Positions 1-7,778 of a stretch of 64,000 nucleotides of DNA are shown here, piece after piece. The position numbers and the translations under genes were made by a program. Positions within the stretch are counted from its first letter, which is position 1. Every line of letters starts with the position of its first letter. Origin of the DNA: Dyadobacter frigoris (GTDB taxonomy: Bacteria > Bacteroidota > Bacteroidia > Cytophagales > Spirosomataceae); assembly GCF_005280585.1 (NCBI RefSeq), contig NZ_SZVO01000015.1, forward strand, positions 62,001-126,000, in the 5' to 3' direction. A model generated the notes under the pieces. The model saw nothing but the letters and a program-made list of their open reading frames with translations, had not been told where the DNA came from and did no database searches.

Positions 1-435
1 ATTGCCGCGGTTTCCCTTATCGGGCTCATGCTGACGATCGCTCGTTTTTTAAGACCTGATCGTCCGAATGAAGAAAAACTTACTACGTATGAGTCCGGAG
101 AAGATCCTCTGGGAAATGCGAATGTGCAGTTCAATGTTCGTTTTTATGTAATCGCCCTGATTTTTGTCCTTTTTGAAATCGAATTATTATTCCTGTTTCC
201 TTGGGCAGTTGTCTTTGGTAATGAGGAACTTATTGCGCAGACTAATGGCCAATGGGGCTGGTTTGCTATGGCAGAAATGACAGTTTTTGTCTTGATTCTG
301 ATTCTTGGATTAGCTTATGCCTGGGTAAAAGGATATCTGGACTGGGTTCGTCCGCAACCGCAAATTCCGGAAGTAAAATCGCCTGTTCCTGCCGATTTGT
401 ATAAACAGGTTAATGAGAAATATAAAAGAACTTAA
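1..435 (+). CDS. nuoA: NADH-quinone oxidoreductase subunit A (partial, 5' end outside window)
   Basis: Small membrane subunit of respiratory complex I. The reading frame is already open at base 1 and continues into the first ATG at 28, and NuoA proteins normally have a first transmembrane helix before the conserved loop, so the true start lies upstream of the window. Visible are the family loop RPNEEKLTTYESGEDPLG, then two hydrophobic helices (FYVIALIFVLFEIELLFLF and a later one around MAEMTVFVLILILGLAYAW). The acidic residues in the middle helix (FEIE) are typical of the family. The next complex I gene, nuoB, does not follow directly: about 1.5 kb of repeats and an opposite-strand gene intervene. 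Confidence 0.95.
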   Translation: MAAVSLIGLMLTIARFLRPDRPNEEKLTTYESGEDPLGNANVQFNVRFYVIALIFVLFEIELLFLFPWAVVFGNEELIAQTNGQWGWFAMAEMTVFVLILILGLAYAWVKGYLDWVRPQPQIPEVKSPVPADLYKQVNEKYKRT

Positions 436-480
436 TTTTTGTCAGTTTTTAAAATAGATAAAAAGAATTCCCGAAAACTC

Positions 481-1048
481 CAGGAGGCTCCGATGGAGCC
501 AGAAAATTTCCGCCGGGTAATAAATTTCTATAAACAGGGTGCTCCTATGGAGCTGTGGATTTATCAACCTTCTATCAATTTGTAAAGGAGCTGTAAATAA
601 GAGGCCCCATTTTGATTGATTAAGAAAATCATTTATTCTTAATCAATCAGCAATGAGCTAAATTTTGCTCGATAAGAGCATCCTGTTTATAGCAACAAAT
701 TTCTTGCTGTATCCCGGCTCCATAGGAGCCTCCGATGCAGCAAGAAAATTTCCGCCGGGTAATAAATTTCTATAAACAGGATGCTCCTATGAGAGCTATG
801 AAAATTTATCAACCTTCTATCAATTTGTAAAGGAGCTGTAAATAAGAGGCCCCATTTTGATTGATTAAGAAAATCATTTATTCTTAATCAATCAAAATGA
901 GCTAAATTTTGCTCGATAAGAGCATCCTGTTTATAGCAACAAATTTCTTGTTTCCGAATCCTGGCCCCATAGGAGCCTCCGATACAGCCAGAAAATTTCC
1001 GCCGGGGTAATAAATTTCTATAAACAGGATGCTCCTATGGAACAGTGA
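481..1048. repeat. Tandem array, about 2.3 copies of a ~245-bp unit with nested palindromes
   Basis: The block beginning AGAAAATTTCCGCCGG occurs at 501, 743 and 990, giving periods of 242 and 247 bp; copies one and two are nearly identical through about 200 bp and the third is cut short. A 17-mer, CTATAAACAGGATGCTC, occurs forward at 528 (one mismatch), 770 and 1018 and inverted at 676 and 920, so each full unit is an extended palindrome around a central hairpin. GGCTCCATAGGAGCC at 716-730 is itself palindromic. No ORF of quality lies inside. It resembles a non-autonomous REP/MITE-type element; this is inferred from structure only. Confidence 0.9.
853..899. repeat. Central perfect hairpin of the repeat unit (second copy)
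   Basis: Bases 853-871 and 881-899 are perfect 19-base reverse complements with a 9-base loop (AATCATTTA). The first array copy has the same hairpin at 613-626/636-649 with a 14-bp perfect stem and the same loop. The stem is AT-rich and has no T-run typical of a terminator, so it looks like part of the repeat element. Confidence 0.9.
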
Positions 1049-1069
1049 ATACGCCCCCCAAAAATCATT

Positions 1070-1834
1070 TCAATGCATTTTACCCCACATTCTCCCCATA
1101 TTTTTTGGAAAAAACACCAGACCGATCTGCGCATATAACTGGTTGGCTTTAAATGACGGCAAATCGGTGACTTTCACATCATCTCCCCGCCATCTTCCCA
1201 TCCTCGCCAACGGTAAATGATATGTCACTTTACTGCTGATGTAAACTTTGTCATATACTTTTGGAAATAAATTCATCTTGTAATCAACCCCGATTCCGGC
1301 GTGTAAATTAAAACTGCCATTATGCAATTTCGCAGACCGGTAACCATTTGGATTGGAAACAACCTGTGCAAAACTTGCTGTTTGATCATTTTTTACTTTC
1401 ACCTGATATAACATCAGATCCCAGCCAATGGGTATCAAAACATTCCAGTGCGTGGAATTTACAAATTTTGGACTTGCATCCACTCCAATTCCAATTCCCC
1501 TAAAAGAACCCTTACTCTGATTATCATCGTTATTATACTTAGTAGAATTCATTAAAATCAGTCGACTTTCAGCAAAGAATTTCTTTGTCTCAATTCTTTT
1601 GGCAAGAACAATTGAAGCCATTAAATTTTCAAAAGGCTTGATATTTAAAGCCTTCATCTGATTTCGTATCGCTTTAAAACTACTGTTGGATAAAACCCCG
1701 AATTCAGCGTAAACGGCCATACCGCTCATGAATTTTTTGGGTGCCGTTCCGGTGGTATCAGAAATTGTCTGTGCGTTTGAAATGTTGATAAAAAAGGCAG
1801 AGAAAAGAATAGTCAAAAGTAATTTGTTTTTCAT
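1070..1834 (-). CDS. Secreted protein of unknown function, possibly a small outer-membrane barrel
   Basis: The protein has 254 residues and starts with a clear Sec signal peptide (MKNKLLLTILFSAFFINISNAQ). I do not recognise a named domain. After the signal the sequence alternates hydrophobic and polar residues with many aromatics and glycines, and ends QLYAQIGLVFFPKNMGRMWGKMH, which is compatible with a beta-rich envelope protein. It sits on the opposite strand between nuoA and nuoB, immediately next to the repeat array, and so interrupts the nuo gene order. A promoter would lie in the 70 bases shared with nuoB. Function unknown. Confidence 0.7.
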   Translation of the reverse strand: MKNKLLLTILFSAFFINISNAQTISDTTGTAPKKFMSGMAVYAEFGVLSNSSFKAIRNQMKALNIKPFENLMASIVLAKRIETKKFFAESRLILMNSTKYNNDDNQSKGSFRGIGIGVDASPKFVNSTHWNVLIPIGWDLMLYQVKVKNDQTASFAQVVSNPNGYRSAKLHNGSFNLHAGIGVDYKMNLFPKVYDKVYISSKVTYHLPLARMGRWRGDDVKVTDLPSFKANQLYAQIGLVFFPKNMGRMWGKMH

Positions 1835-1899
1835 ATCGGGATAAGTTGAAGTGTTTGCAATCCGGTACTGATGAAAGTCTGTTTCTTATCAATATTCAT

Positions 1900-1907
1900 T
1901 ACTTTTG
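1900..1907 (+). promoter_or_regulatory. Candidate -7 box for nuoBC (TACTTTTG)
   Basis: TACTTTTG matches the Bacteroidota -7 consensus TAnnTTTG and lies 43 bases before the GTG at 1950. No convincing -33 TTTG was found at the usual distance. Its position makes a TTG start at 1905 unlikely, because transcription would begin after it. Confidence 0.5.
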
Positions 1908-1949
1908 CATTGTAACAGATTAGCTCTTGTTCGAGCAAATATTGTACCA

Positions 1950-2492
1950 GTGAATTTACCGAAAGTGACAGAGATGAGTGAAAGAATAAAAACCGGCGAC
2001 GGCGGGATTATATTAACCAACGCAGAGGATTTGATGAACTGGGCAAGGCTTTCTTCGCTTTGGCCAATGGGATTTGGACTGGCTTGCTGTGCTATTGAAA
2101 TGATGGCCGCCTACGCCTCACACTACGATTTGGAACGCTTTGGAATATTGCCGCGCCCTTCCCCCCGTCAGTCCGACGTTATGATTGTGGCAGGAACCGT
2201 AACGTTCAAAATGGCTGACCGCATTCGTCGTTTATATGAACAAATGCCAGAACCCCGTTACGTTATTTCCATGGGAAGCTGCTCAAATTGTGGCGGCCCT
2301 TACTGGGAGCATGGTTATCATGTGGTTAAAGGAGTCGATAAAATTATTCCCGTTGATATATACGTTCCCGGTTGTCCGCCCCGACCGGAGGCTCTGATCG
2401 GCGGATTTATGAAATTGCAGGAAAAAATACGTGGAGAACATCCCCTTGCACCCGAACTATTTCTGGAAATGCAGGAAGGTGTTCCTGCTTAA
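1950..2492 (+). CDS. nuoB: NADH-quinone oxidoreductase subunit B (20 kDa, N2 cluster)
   Basis: Peripheral-arm subunit that carries the terminal 4Fe-4S cluster N2 and passes electrons to quinone. The ligand cysteines are visible in GFGLACCAIE, GSCSNCGG and VPGCPPRPEA, and the middle carries the family pattern SPRQSDVMIVAGTV. The frame is open from a TTG at 1905, but that codon overlaps a -7 promoter box, so I prefer GTG 1950 (VNLPKVTEM...); ATG 1974 (MSERIK) is the next choice. nuoC follows after 32 bases. This is the cysteine-pair CCAIEMM type found in Cytophagales. Confidence 0.93.
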   Translation: MNLPKVTEMSERIKTGDGGIILTNAEDLMNWARLSSLWPMGFGLACCAIEMMAAYASHYDLERFGILPRPSPRQSDVMIVAGTVTFKMADRIRRLYEQMPEPRYVISMGSCSNCGGPYWEHGYHVVKGVDKIIPVDIYVPGCPPRPEALIGGFMKLQEKIRGEHPLAPELFLEMQEGVPA

Positions 2493-2524
2493 CTATTCCT
2501 TCGTTCCAAAATTGAAATACTGAA

Positions 2525-3025
2525 ATGACTTTTGAAGAAATAAAAAATATTCTTGTTGCCGGTTTTGGAGAAATGATCAGTGCTGATGAAAAAGGACTCC
2601 AACCATCCATAACAGTTCCGTCAGGCAGCATTGCTGAAATCTGTCAGTTTTTATTTGAAGATGAAAGGTTTTATTTTGATTATCTGGCTTGTATCACGGC
2701 CATAGATAACGGCCCGGGACTAGCCACAATGGAGTTGATCTATAATCTTAACTCCATTCCGTACGGCCATGAGCTGATGCTTAAAATTATTTTCCCAAGA
2801 AATACGGAAGATCAACCTTTGCCTTCTGTGTCTACCGTAAGTCACATCTGGCGCACAGCAGACTGGCATGAGCGTGAAACTTTCGATTTGTTTGGAATTC
2901 ATTTTGAAAATCATCCTGATCTTCGCCGTATTTTGCTTCCGGAAGACTGGGAAGGCCATCCGTTACGAAAAGATTATAGTGCTCAGGAGAAATATCACGG
3001 AATAAATGTGCGGTACGAAAACTGA
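2525..3025 (+). CDS. nuoC: NADH-quinone oxidoreductase subunit C (30 kDa)
   Basis: Hydrophilic complex I subunit at the base of the peripheral arm. Its 166 residues end in the 30-kDa signature: DWHERETFDLFGIHFENHP, then RRILLPEDWEGHPLRKDY. The length fits stand-alone NuoC rather than a NuoCD fusion. It is probably co-transcribed with nuoB. What follows is unrelated, so nuoD and the rest of complex I must lie elsewhere in the genome. Confidence 0.95.
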   Translation: MTFEEIKNILVAGFGEMISADEKGLQPSITVPSGSIAEICQFLFEDERFYFDYLACITAIDNGPGLATMELIYNLNSIPYGHELMLKIIFPRNTEDQPLPSVSTVSHIWRTADWHERETFDLFGIHFENHPDLRRILLPEDWEGHPLRKDYSAQEKYHGINVRYEN

Positions 3026-3166
3026 AATAATTATAATAAAACATTAATAATCAATAAATTAACCTCCTGATTTATTTCATTGGCCATTCAACAGTTTGAA
3101 ATTTAACTGACAAATTTGTTTGCTTCCGAAAGGCTCAGTATTTTTCGTTATTAATTACTGATCAAC

Positions 3167-4855
3167 ATGCGAACTAAATTACCCCTAATAATTCTCGTTA
3201 TAATGCTGTGTACTTCCTATTCAGGATTTGCAGTCACGGATTCTCTAATAATCAAAGGAAGAATATTGAATCTGACCGGGCGGCTATACAGACAGGCTCC
3301 ATCCGTCACTTTTTCCAGAAACAATATTCTACAACCTCAGTCGGAGCTCAGCAAACAGGCTCTTTTGCAAGCTGACGGTAGTTTCCGGGTTTCATTACCT
3401 ATTTTATTTTCGAGTGAAGAAATTTATCTGGATTACAGCGGAAAGGCTTTTACAACCTTTTTAGGCTCTCCGGGAGAAGTAGAAATTACTTTCAACGGAG
3501 ATTCTATTTCGAAGGCAAAAAAGCTTTTTTATTTTGCCGGAGTAAATGCCACTGCCAACAATTTGTATCCGCAATATTTGGCTTCATTGAACAACGCACT
3601 GGCCGCAAACAGCGTTCTGGGAACAAAGTTTTATGATACATTTTGGGATAAAAGTTTTTCCGAAGCAACTAAAGCCGCCTCGGCCCGTGCTGAACTTCGG
3701 GTATCTGCATTATTACAAACTTCCAATTCCATTCCGGATAAGCCGCTAACTCAATGGGTGCAATCCATCGCGGAAGATGAAAGGTATCAAAATCTGTATG
3801 AATATTTATTAAGCAACCAGCTTGATGTACCCAAATCAGATAGCTGGCTGGTAGATCTGAAAAAGCTGGCAAAGGCCCCTTTAACAGGCCAGCGCGCATC
3901 ATTAGCAGGCCGGATTTCTTCTTATGCTGATTTAAAAAAACAAATATGGGCTAACGGCGCTTCGCCGAAAGTCAATTCCCTTCAGGTAAGACTAATGGGA
4001 ACCATGATAAAAAATAACACGACCGGCTTGACTGACGACGAAACAGAAAAACTCGACGTCATCATTGAACGAGGGAAAGCAGAAAAGATTGAGATGGATT
4101 TTCTTAACAATCTTTACAAAAGAAATACCACATTGCTTGATTTGCTTTTTGCTTATGAGGCCGAAAGCAGATTAAATCATACACAATTTGACAGTACCAG
4201 CTCCGATTTTCTGAATGCACGTTATCTGCCCAAAAATTTCTACAAGTTTTCGTATAAAAATCAGCTTAGCCTGAACAAATACATTCAAACGCGTTTAATA
4301 TCTCCACAATTCCGTCAGTCGCTGGATGAAATTGTGCGGCTGGAAGTTAAGGACAGCGTCAATATCAATAAAATGATTTCTTTCCGTGATCTTAAAGCCA
4401 CTCCGACGGAAGTTCTTCCTGAATACTGGCTGGCAGAATCTGACAGTCGCGGAAACTCCTGGTTCACCAGCATAACGGATCAGTACAAAGGAAAAACACT
4501 TTATATTTTAAAATGGAATATCGATGATCAGAAAAGCCGGGACGATCTCGAATATGCAGCTTCTTTACGTGCCCAATTGCCTACGGATGTAGAATTTATT
4601 TACCTGCATTTACCAACAGATGAAAATCCGGTTTCCTATGATCTGGTTAAACAGTATATTGTAAGACACCAGTTAAAAGGTGTGCATATGTTTGTAAACG
4701 GCAATCAGCTTATTGATTTGCTTATCCGACTTAATCCGCTTGATTCTGCAACGTATGCTATCATCAAACCAAACGGGAAATTCGAAACAAAAAAAGCACC
4801 ATCTCCCGGCCAGACAGAACTAATTCTTAAAGCAATTCGTGAGGCACGAAATTAA
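3167..4855 (+). CDS. Exported thioredoxin-fold-like protein without a CxxC (TlpA-like architecture)
   Basis: 562 residues with an N-terminal signal peptide ending near SGFA. The first 130 residues (SLIIKGRILNLTG..., LQADGSFRVSLPI) resemble the beta-rich N-terminal domain found before TlpA-type thioredoxin domains in Bacteroidota. The middle is helical. The last 120 residues (GKTLYILKWNIDD..., VEFIYLHLPTDE..., LKGVHMFVNGNQLI, TYAIIKPNGK) follow the order of a thioredoxin fold, but the usual CxxC is absent, so reductase activity is not expected. It is likely periplasmic. Family placement rests on pattern recognition only. It stands alone between nuoC and a barrel protein. Confidence 0.6.
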   Translation: MRTKLPLIILVIMLCTSYSGFAVTDSLIIKGRILNLTGRLYRQAPSVTFSRNNILQPQSELSKQALLQADGSFRVSLPILFSSEEIYLDYSGKAFTTFLGSPGEVEITFNGDSISKAKKLFYFAGVNATANNLYPQYLASLNNALAANSVLGTKFYDTFWDKSFSEATKAASARAELRVSALLQTSNSIPDKPLTQWVQSIAEDERYQNLYEYLLSNQLDVPKSDSWLVDLKKLAKAPLTGQRASLAGRISSYADLKKQIWANGASPKVNSLQVRLMGTMIKNNTTGLTDDETEKLDVIIERGKAEKIEMDFLNNLYKRNTTLLDLLFAYEAESRLNHTQFDSTSSDFLNARYLPKNFYKFSYKNQLSLNKYIQTRLISPQFRQSLDEIVRLEVKDSVNINKMISFRDLKATPTEVLPEYWLAESDSRGNSWFTSITDQYKGKTLYILKWNIDDQKSRDDLEYAASLRAQLPTDVEFIYLHLPTDENPVSYDLVKQYIVRHQLKGVHMFVNGNQLIDLLIRLNPLDSATYAIIKPNGKFETKKAPSPGQTELILKAIREARN

Positions 4856-4974
4856 TAAAGTATAATCTTAATTTCATTCCAATCTTAGCAATACAAAAAA
4901 CACTTTAAATCTTACTACATCTAACATTCGTACGTTTATATATTGTCTAATGATTTGTTCATTGCTATGTGCCC

Positions 4975-6816
4975 ATGTTTAGATATTTGTTACTTTTCTT
5001 GTTTATTTCAACCATTGCTCTGGCGCAGAAAAACGACGGCCGGAGAAATGGAAGAATGAACATGGATAGTGTGCGATATACCAATCTCAAAATTCGTATG
5101 TCGAAAACAAAATTCTCCAGGTCCGTATACCGATTGCTTTTTAGGGACGTATACAATCAGGGTAATAAAGGTGAAGTAAAAGCCATCGAAACCAACCCTT
5201 TCACGCCTTATGAAGGCATGGTGATCAGGAAAATCATTATCAAACAATTGGATGTTTTAGGGGAATCCGTTTATGATACAACCCGCGTTGGTAAACAGGT
5301 TGAGCGATTCCTCAGTAAAAGTTTTCACACCAATACCCGTGAACGGATTATCAGGAAATCCTTTCTGATGTTTTCCGAAGGTGACGAAATTCAGGCCAGT
5401 GTTTTAAGAGATAATGAACGTTTGTTAAGAAAAAACGGGACCATAACGGATGCCCGGATTATTGTCGTGCCAAGAACTGATGTTACCTGGATGGCCGATA
5501 TTGTCGTTTTGATTCAGGATTCATGGTCTTATAACTTTTCAGGAGGTTTTAATTCTTTTAACCGGTTTAACCTGGGACTAAATAATACCAACGTAAACGG
5601 AACTACCCATCAGCAGCTCACCCGAATCAGGCTGGACACCAAAGACACTTTACAGAAATTCCAGTTCCGTACAATTTATACGATTCCCTACATTGGAAAA
5701 ACTTTCATAACCGGCCAGGCAAACTTCATTTATGAGAGGGACAGAAAAGAGCAATCCATTGTATTTTCAAGAGCATTTCTTACAACGGAAACAAAATACG
5801 CCGGCTCCATAGAAGCCGGCCACGTCGCTTTACGTCAATACAAAAGAAATATTGACAGTACATTGCAGGAAATCCGATACCCTACCTCCTATTTTTATTA
5901 TGATATCTGGCTGGGGAGATCTTTCAAATTCCCGTTTAAAAATTCTTCACTCAGTGAAAAATCGCGTCTCGTATTTGCATTAAGACATAATAAATTCAGC
6001 TATACGGAGCGCCCGGAAGTTAACGTTGATCTCAATAAAATTTACTGGGACAGAAGTGCCACGTTGATGAGCCTGGGTTATTCCAACCGGAGTTACAAAC
6101 GCGATGTATTGATTTACGGTTTTGGGAGAACGGAAGATGTACCGGTAGGAAACCTGTTTTCTATGACGTTGGGCAGTGAAAAAACCGAATTTGGACAGCG
6201 TGGATATGCGGGAGTCCAATTTGCTTCCGGAAATTATCTTCCGCATAATATGGGTTATTTATATGGTCTGGCAAACCTTGGGTCTTATTTTAAAAAGGGC
6301 GAGGCACAGCAAGGTGTAATCAGCGGACAGGGAAATTATATTAGTAAGCTTATTCCTTTTCGTTACAGCTATTTCAGACAATTTATTACCGTTCGATACA
6401 CACATGGTATCCGTCGCGATCCGTTGGATTACCTTAATATCAGCAATAGCCAGGGAATTCGTGGCATCAATAACGACCAGCTTATCGGTACCAAACGACT
6501 CACTTTTGGTTTTGAAACCGTTTATTTTTCTGAGAAAAGTCTTCTCGGATTTCGTATCGCTTATTACACTTTTGCAGATATTGGACTGGTTACCAGCAAA
6601 AATACAGTTTGGAAAAGTCCGCTTTATCAGGGTTATGGATTTGGAATAAGACTTCGAAATGAAAATCTTTCAATCAATACACTTCAGTTGCGTCTTGGAT
6701 ATTATATCAATATACCGGAAAACAGCTCTCCTTTCCGATATGCTATTGAAGGAAATACGCCTTTAAGGTTAAAAGATTTTGACATTTCTGCTCCGGCCAT
6801 CGTACCGTTACAATAA
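4975..6816 (+). CDS. POTRA-domain outer-membrane beta-barrel protein (BamA/TamA-like)
   Basis: About 613 residues with a signal peptide (MFRYLLLFLFISTIALAQ). I chose ATG 4975 over the in-frame GTG at 4969. Near residues 130-185 there is a POTRA-like segment (GDEIQASVLRDNERLLRKNG followed by ARIIVVPR). The rest is a long barrel-like region rich in aromatic and alternating residues, with strands such as GGFNSFNRFNLGLNNTNV and GYGFGIRLRNENLSINTLQL. One POTRA-like unit rather than five argues against it being BamA itself. It probably inserts or exports something at the outer membrane; the substrate is unknown. Its stop is 5 bases from the convergent protease gene. Confidence 0.75.
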   Translation: MFRYLLLFLFISTIALAQKNDGRRNGRMNMDSVRYTNLKIRMSKTKFSRSVYRLLFRDVYNQGNKGEVKAIETNPFTPYEGMVIRKIIIKQLDVLGESVYDTTRVGKQVERFLSKSFHTNTRERIIRKSFLMFSEGDEIQASVLRDNERLLRKNGTITDARIIVVPRTDVTWMADIVVLIQDSWSYNFSGGFNSFNRFNLGLNNTNVNGTTHQQLTRIRLDTKDTLQKFQFRTIYTIPYIGKTFITGQANFIYERDRKEQSIVFSRAFLTTETKYAGSIEAGHVALRQYKRNIDSTLQEIRYPTSYFYYDIWLGRSFKFPFKNSSLSEKSRLVFALRHNKFSYTERPEVNVDLNKIYWDRSATLMSLGYSNRSYKRDVLIYGFGRTEDVPVGNLFSMTLGSEKTEFGQRGYAGVQFASGNYLPHNMGYLYGLANLGSYFKKGEAQQGVISGQGNYISKLIPFRYSYFRQFITVRYTHGIRRDPLDYLNISNSQGIRGINNDQLIGTKRLTFGFETVYFSEKSLLGFRIAYYTFADIGLVTSKNTVWKSPLYQGYGFGIRLRNENLSINTLQLRLGYYINIPENSSPFRYAIEGNTPLRLKDFDISAPAIVPLQ

Positions 6817-6821
6817 TCGGT

Positions 6822-7544
6822 TCACGACATAAAAACAGGCCCCAGAATAAATATCCACAGCATATACCCTCCAATTCCACCGATCAGACCAGCGAGAAGA
6901 AAAGTTGTCTTGCTTTCATCAGGAATGAATTTTTTGTAGATTATAAAAACAATTACGAGACCAATTAAGGCCAAAACAAAGGAAATTGACCAAATATCGA
7001 ATGCAAAGTACCTCGCCAAAACAGTTTCATCATTCCCATAGGGATAATGTCCACGGCTAATGGCAGACAAAAGGTCAAGCACATAATTGGCCGGCTGCCT
7101 TAACCAAAAGAAAGCAATAAAAAGTAAGAACCACTTCTTCGGAGACAGCGAGTCCGCAATAAAATTTTTTCTATCAAAACACAGAATAGCGAATCCCAAA
7201 GTACCAATTAATATTGTAAGCAAGGGACCGCTTAGTGTGATCAAAAAAGTCTCATGTTTTATCCTCTTCGTAAAGTCATGGTATTCTTGCTGCCTGGGAA
7301 AATATTCATTGGTTTGTATCTTGATCCTTTCATCTCTTGTAAAGCTGCCAAAAAAGTCCTGATAGCTGGTATTAGTCCAGGTCGTATAGCCGTAACTCAC
7401 TCTGGCATCATAACCTAGTAATTTAGCAGTAAAAAAATGTCCATATTCATGAACTATCGTTGCAATGATAGTGGCAATAAAAAATCCCAGAATAAGTTGA
7501 TAAAGCAACTTATTATCAATTTCACCCATATAATTATTTATCAA
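6822..7544 (-). CDS. M50-like membrane metalloprotease (HExxH)
   Basis: 240 residues, with about five or six hydrophobic segments. The N-terminal helix IIATIVHEYGHFFTAKLLGY contains an HEYGH zinc motif in a membrane segment, as in site-2-protease-like M50 families. A second zinc ligand may be the Asp in the later DLLSAISRG/NYVLDLL helix, but I cannot be certain. No PDZ domain is present, unlike RseP. It is convergent with the barrel protein, with almost no spacer. The substrate is unknown. Confidence 0.65.
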   Translation of the reverse strand: MINNYMGEIDNKLLYQLILGFFIATIIATIVHEYGHFFTAKLLGYDARVSYGYTTWTNTSYQDFFGSFTRDERIKIQTNEYFPRQQEYHDFTKRIKHETFLITLSGPLLTILIGTLGFAILCFDRKNFIADSLSPKKWFLLFIAFFWLRQPANYVLDLLSAISRGHYPYGNDETVLARYFAFDIWSISFVLALIGLVIVFIIYKKFIPDESKTTFLLAGLIGGIGGYMLWIFILGPVFMS

Positions 7545-7666
7545 AAAGTATCTTTACCAAACATGCTTCTGCCCAGGTAGCGAAACTCAATTTATCACTT
7601 TCAGTCGCGTACACAACAGTATACACTTTTTTTGGTCATTCAGTATTCTTTTTCCAATATGTGAAT

Positions 7667-7674
7667 TAACTTTG
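7667..7674 (+). promoter_or_regulatory. Candidate -7 box for carB (TAACTTTG)
   Basis: TAACTTTG is a full match to TAnnTTTG. It lies 104 bases before the GTG start of carB, so the transcript would have a leader of nearly 100 bases. I see no recognisable riboswitch or attenuator in that leader. Confidence 0.55.
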
Positions 7675-7778
7675 TGGAATTTTTGAACGAACCCCTTTTA
7701 ATCGAGAGGTAAAAAGTATCAGGGACGCTCCGAAGTTATTAAAAGTTATTCCCAAAATTCTACAAATTACCATTTACT

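Noticed and set aside
481..1048. CRISPR array
   Set aside because: Units are ~245 bp, tandem and palindromic, without unique spacers or cas genes.
1905..1973. TTG start of nuoB at 1905 giving a longer protein
   Set aside because: The codon overlaps a -7 promoter box, and the extra residues do not look like NuoB.
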